This document shows positions 5,252 through 6,811 of a stretch of 6,811 nt of DNA, piece after piece. Below the pieces are notes generated by a model. That model saw only the letters and a list, made by a program, of their open reading frames with translations. It did no database searches and was not told the origin of the DNA. The position numbers and the translations under genes are program-made. This stretch comes from CAYRHS01 sp964424125 (GTDB taxonomy: Bacteria; Actinomycetota; Acidimicrobiia; IMCC26256; JAOSJL01). The DNA is taken from the NCBI GenBank assembly GCA_964424125.1, contig CAYRHS010000162.1:1-6811 (forward strand), given 5' to 3'. Position 1 is the first letter of the stretch, and the number at the start of each line of letters is the position of its first letter.

Positions 5252-6811
5252 CGTCGCGCCCACCCGCGATCCCGCCTGGCCGGCGAGGGTCGAGATCTAC
5301 GACACGACCCTGCGCGACGGGAGCCAGCTCGAGGGCATCTCGTTGACCGTCGACGACAAGCTTCGCATCGCCGAGCAGCTCGACTGGCTCGGGGTCCACT
5401 TCATCGAGGCGGGCTGGCCGGGCGCCAACCCCAAGGACGACGAGTTCTTCCGCCGCGCGCCGTCCGAGCTGGACCTCGACACCAGCAGGATCGTCGCCTT
5501 CGGCTCCACGCGCCGTCCGAAGGGCAGAGTGGACTCCGACGAGACCCTCCGCAGGCTGTTCGAGGCAGGCACCGACACGGTCTGCATCGTCGGGAAGTGC
5601 TGGGACTACCACGTCACCGAGGCGCTCCGAACCACGCTCGACGAGGGAGTCGCCATGGTCGCCGACTCCATCGAGTACCTGACCGGCGAGGGGCGCGAGG
5701 TGCTCTTCGACGCCGAGCACTTCTTCGACGGTTACCGCAACAGTCCCGAGTACAGCCTCCGGGTGCTCGAGGCCGCTGCGCTCGCGGGCGCGAGCCGGCT
5801 GGTGCTCTGCGACACGAACGGGGGGTCGCTTCCGAACGACGTCGAGCGAGCCGTTCGGGCCGTCACGGAGTACCTCGACGTGCCCGTCGGCGTGCACCTC
5901 CACGACGACACCGGCTGCGGGGTCGCAAACGCGTTGGCAGGGGTGCGGGCGGGTGCGGTGCAGGTCCAAGGGACGATCAACGGCTACGGCGAGCGCACCG
6001 GCAACTGCAACCTGACGACGATCATCGCCGACCTCACGCTGAAGATGGGGATCGAGACCATTCCCCGGGATCGCCTGGAACGCCTCACGCCGGTCTCGCA
6101 CCACGTGGCCGAGCTCGTGAACCTCACACTGAACCCGCAGGCGGCGTACGTGGGCCCGTCGGCCTTCGCCCACAAGGCCGGGTTGCACGCGAGCGCGATC
6201 GCCCGCCGGTCCGACGCGTACGAGCACGTTCCTCCCGATGCCGTGGGGAACGGGACCCGCTTCGTCGTCTCGGAGCTCGCCGGGAAGTCGACGCTCGAGT
6301 TGAAGGCCAGAGAGCTCGGCCTGGAGCTCGACGGCCCGCAGCTCACCGAGGTCGTCGACGAGCTCAAACGGCTCGAGCACGAGGGCTACCACTTCGAGGC
6401 CGCGGACGCCTCGCTCGAGCTGTTGCTGCGCCGGGCGACCGGGTGGGAACAGCCCTGGTACCGAGTCGAGAGCTTCCGGGTCAGCAACGACAAGCTTCCC
6501 GGTGCCGAGGGCGGTGAGGCCACGGCGGCGGGGACCTTCACCTGCGAGGCTTCGATCAAGGTCGTCGTGGCCGGCGAGCCCGTCATGACCGCGGCGGAGG
6601 GCAACGGTCCCGTCAACGCGCTCGACTCGGCGCTGCGCAAGGCGATCGGCAGCCGGTTCCCGGCGCTGGACCACGTGCACCTCACCGACTACAAGGTGCG
6701 GGTCCTCGACACCTGGAAGGGGACCGGAGCCGTGACCCGGGTGCTCATCGACTCGACCGACGGCGAGACGACGTGGACCACGATCGGCGTGAGCGAGAAC
6801 ATCATCGAGGC
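5238..6811 (+). CDS. cimA: Citramalate synthase (LeuA-family), 3' end cut by the window
   Basis: The frame from ATG 5238 is open for 524 codons to the window edge. CimA condenses pyruvate and acetyl-CoA to (R)-citramalate, the first step of threonine-independent isoleucine synthesis. The N-terminal TIM barrel has YDTTLRDGSQLEG with catalytic Arg26 and metal ligand Asp27. GWPGANPKDDEFF around residue 60 is typical of the citramalate clade and not of 2-isopropylmalate synthase. Metal ligands His220 and His222 lie in VHLHDD, and NGYGERTGNCN (248-258) supplies Asn256. A LeuA-type C-terminal allosteric domain begins near residue 408 (YRVESFRVSND) and includes EGNGPVNALDSALRKAIG; in this family it binds the end product, here expected to be isoleucine. 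The last visible residues, WTTIGVSENIIE, are near the family's C-terminus, so only a short tail is missing. The start overlaps the ilvE end by 14 nt. The 505-residue antisense frame opposite it is a shadow. Confidence 0.93.
   Translation, partial: MPRSDVAPTRDPAWPARVEIYDTTLRDGSQLEGISLTVDDKLRIAEQLDWLGVHFIEAGWPGANPKDDEFFRRAPSELDLDTSRIVAFGSTRRPKGRVDSDETLRRLFEAGTDTVCIVGKCWDYHVTEALRTTLDEGVAMVADSIEYLTGEGREVLFDAEHFFDGYRNSPEYSLRVLEAAALAGASRLVLCDTNGGSLPNDVERAVRAVTEYLDVPVGVHLHDDTGCGVANALAGVRAGAVQVQGTINGYGERTGNCNLTTIIADLTLKMGIETIPRDRLERLTPVSHHVAELVNLTLNPQAAYVGPSAFAHKAGLHASAIARRSDAYEHVPPDAVGNGTRFVVSELAGKSTLELKARELGLELDGPQLTEVVDELKRLEHEGYHFEAADASLELLLRRATGWEQPWYRVESFRVSNDKLPGAEGGEATAAGTFTCEASIKVVVAGEPVMTAAEGNGPVNALDSALRKAIGSRFPALDHVHLTDYKVRVLDTWKGTGAVTRVLIDSTDGETTWTTIGVSENIIE

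Noticed and set aside
5163..6680. A 505-codon antisense open frame opposite cimA
   Set aside because: The length comes from GC-rich codon bias in cimA; the translation shows no recognisable domain, while the sense frame is a fully conserved citramalate synthase.
1..6811. CRISPR arrays, tRNA or rRNA genes, insertion sequences, phage genes or defence systems
   Set aside because: None seen: no spaced direct repeats, no transposase or integrase motifs, no tRNA-like cloverleaf, and every gene of size belongs to a housekeeping or metabolic family.

Overview
The window is a high-GC, densely coded chromosomal segment whose protein families, gene order and apparent leaderless starts point to an actinobacterium. 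I cannot name the genus; an uncultured lineage assembled from metagenomic reads is plausible, because a 10-N scaffold gap interrupts one gene.

Layout: (1) Positions 1-1664, plus strand: the last 28 codons of an upstream gene, probably the hydantoinase/oxoprolinase alpha subunit, then a complete beta subunit (HyuB-like). (2) Positions 1665-1871: a short intergenic stretch whose right part reads as an orphan half of a fibronectin type III domain with no start and no host gene, most likely a gene remnant. (3) Positions 1863-3132, minus strand: a membrane-anchored YceI-family protein followed by greA (transcript cleavage factor), separated by a strong inverted repeat. (4) Positions 3133-3356: a divergent control region. 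(5) Positions 3357-6811, plus strand: leuB, ilvE and cimA, packed with 1-nt spacing and then a 14-nt overlap; cimA runs off the right end just short of its C-terminus.

The metabolic core is the plus-strand operon. CimA makes citramalate from pyruvate and acetyl-CoA, LeuB carries out the oxidative decarboxylation leading to 2-oxobutyrate, and IlvE performs the final transamination of isoleucine (also valine and leucine). Together with LeuCD and IlvBN/C/D, which are not in the window, this gives threonine-independent isoleucine synthesis. 

The most interesting non-coding signal lies just upstream of leuB. It has a perfect TTGACA -35 box and a 17-nt spacer to GAAAAT. The predicted transcription start falls on the G of a GTG that opens a 12-codon ORF ending Ser-Ile-Val-Ile-Ser. 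A 9-bp hairpin and then a UUCG-capped intrinsic terminator with a T5 tract follow, all before leuB. This looks like a leaderless leader-peptide attenuator sensing branched-chain amino acids. The rest of the window is ordinary, well-known gene families.
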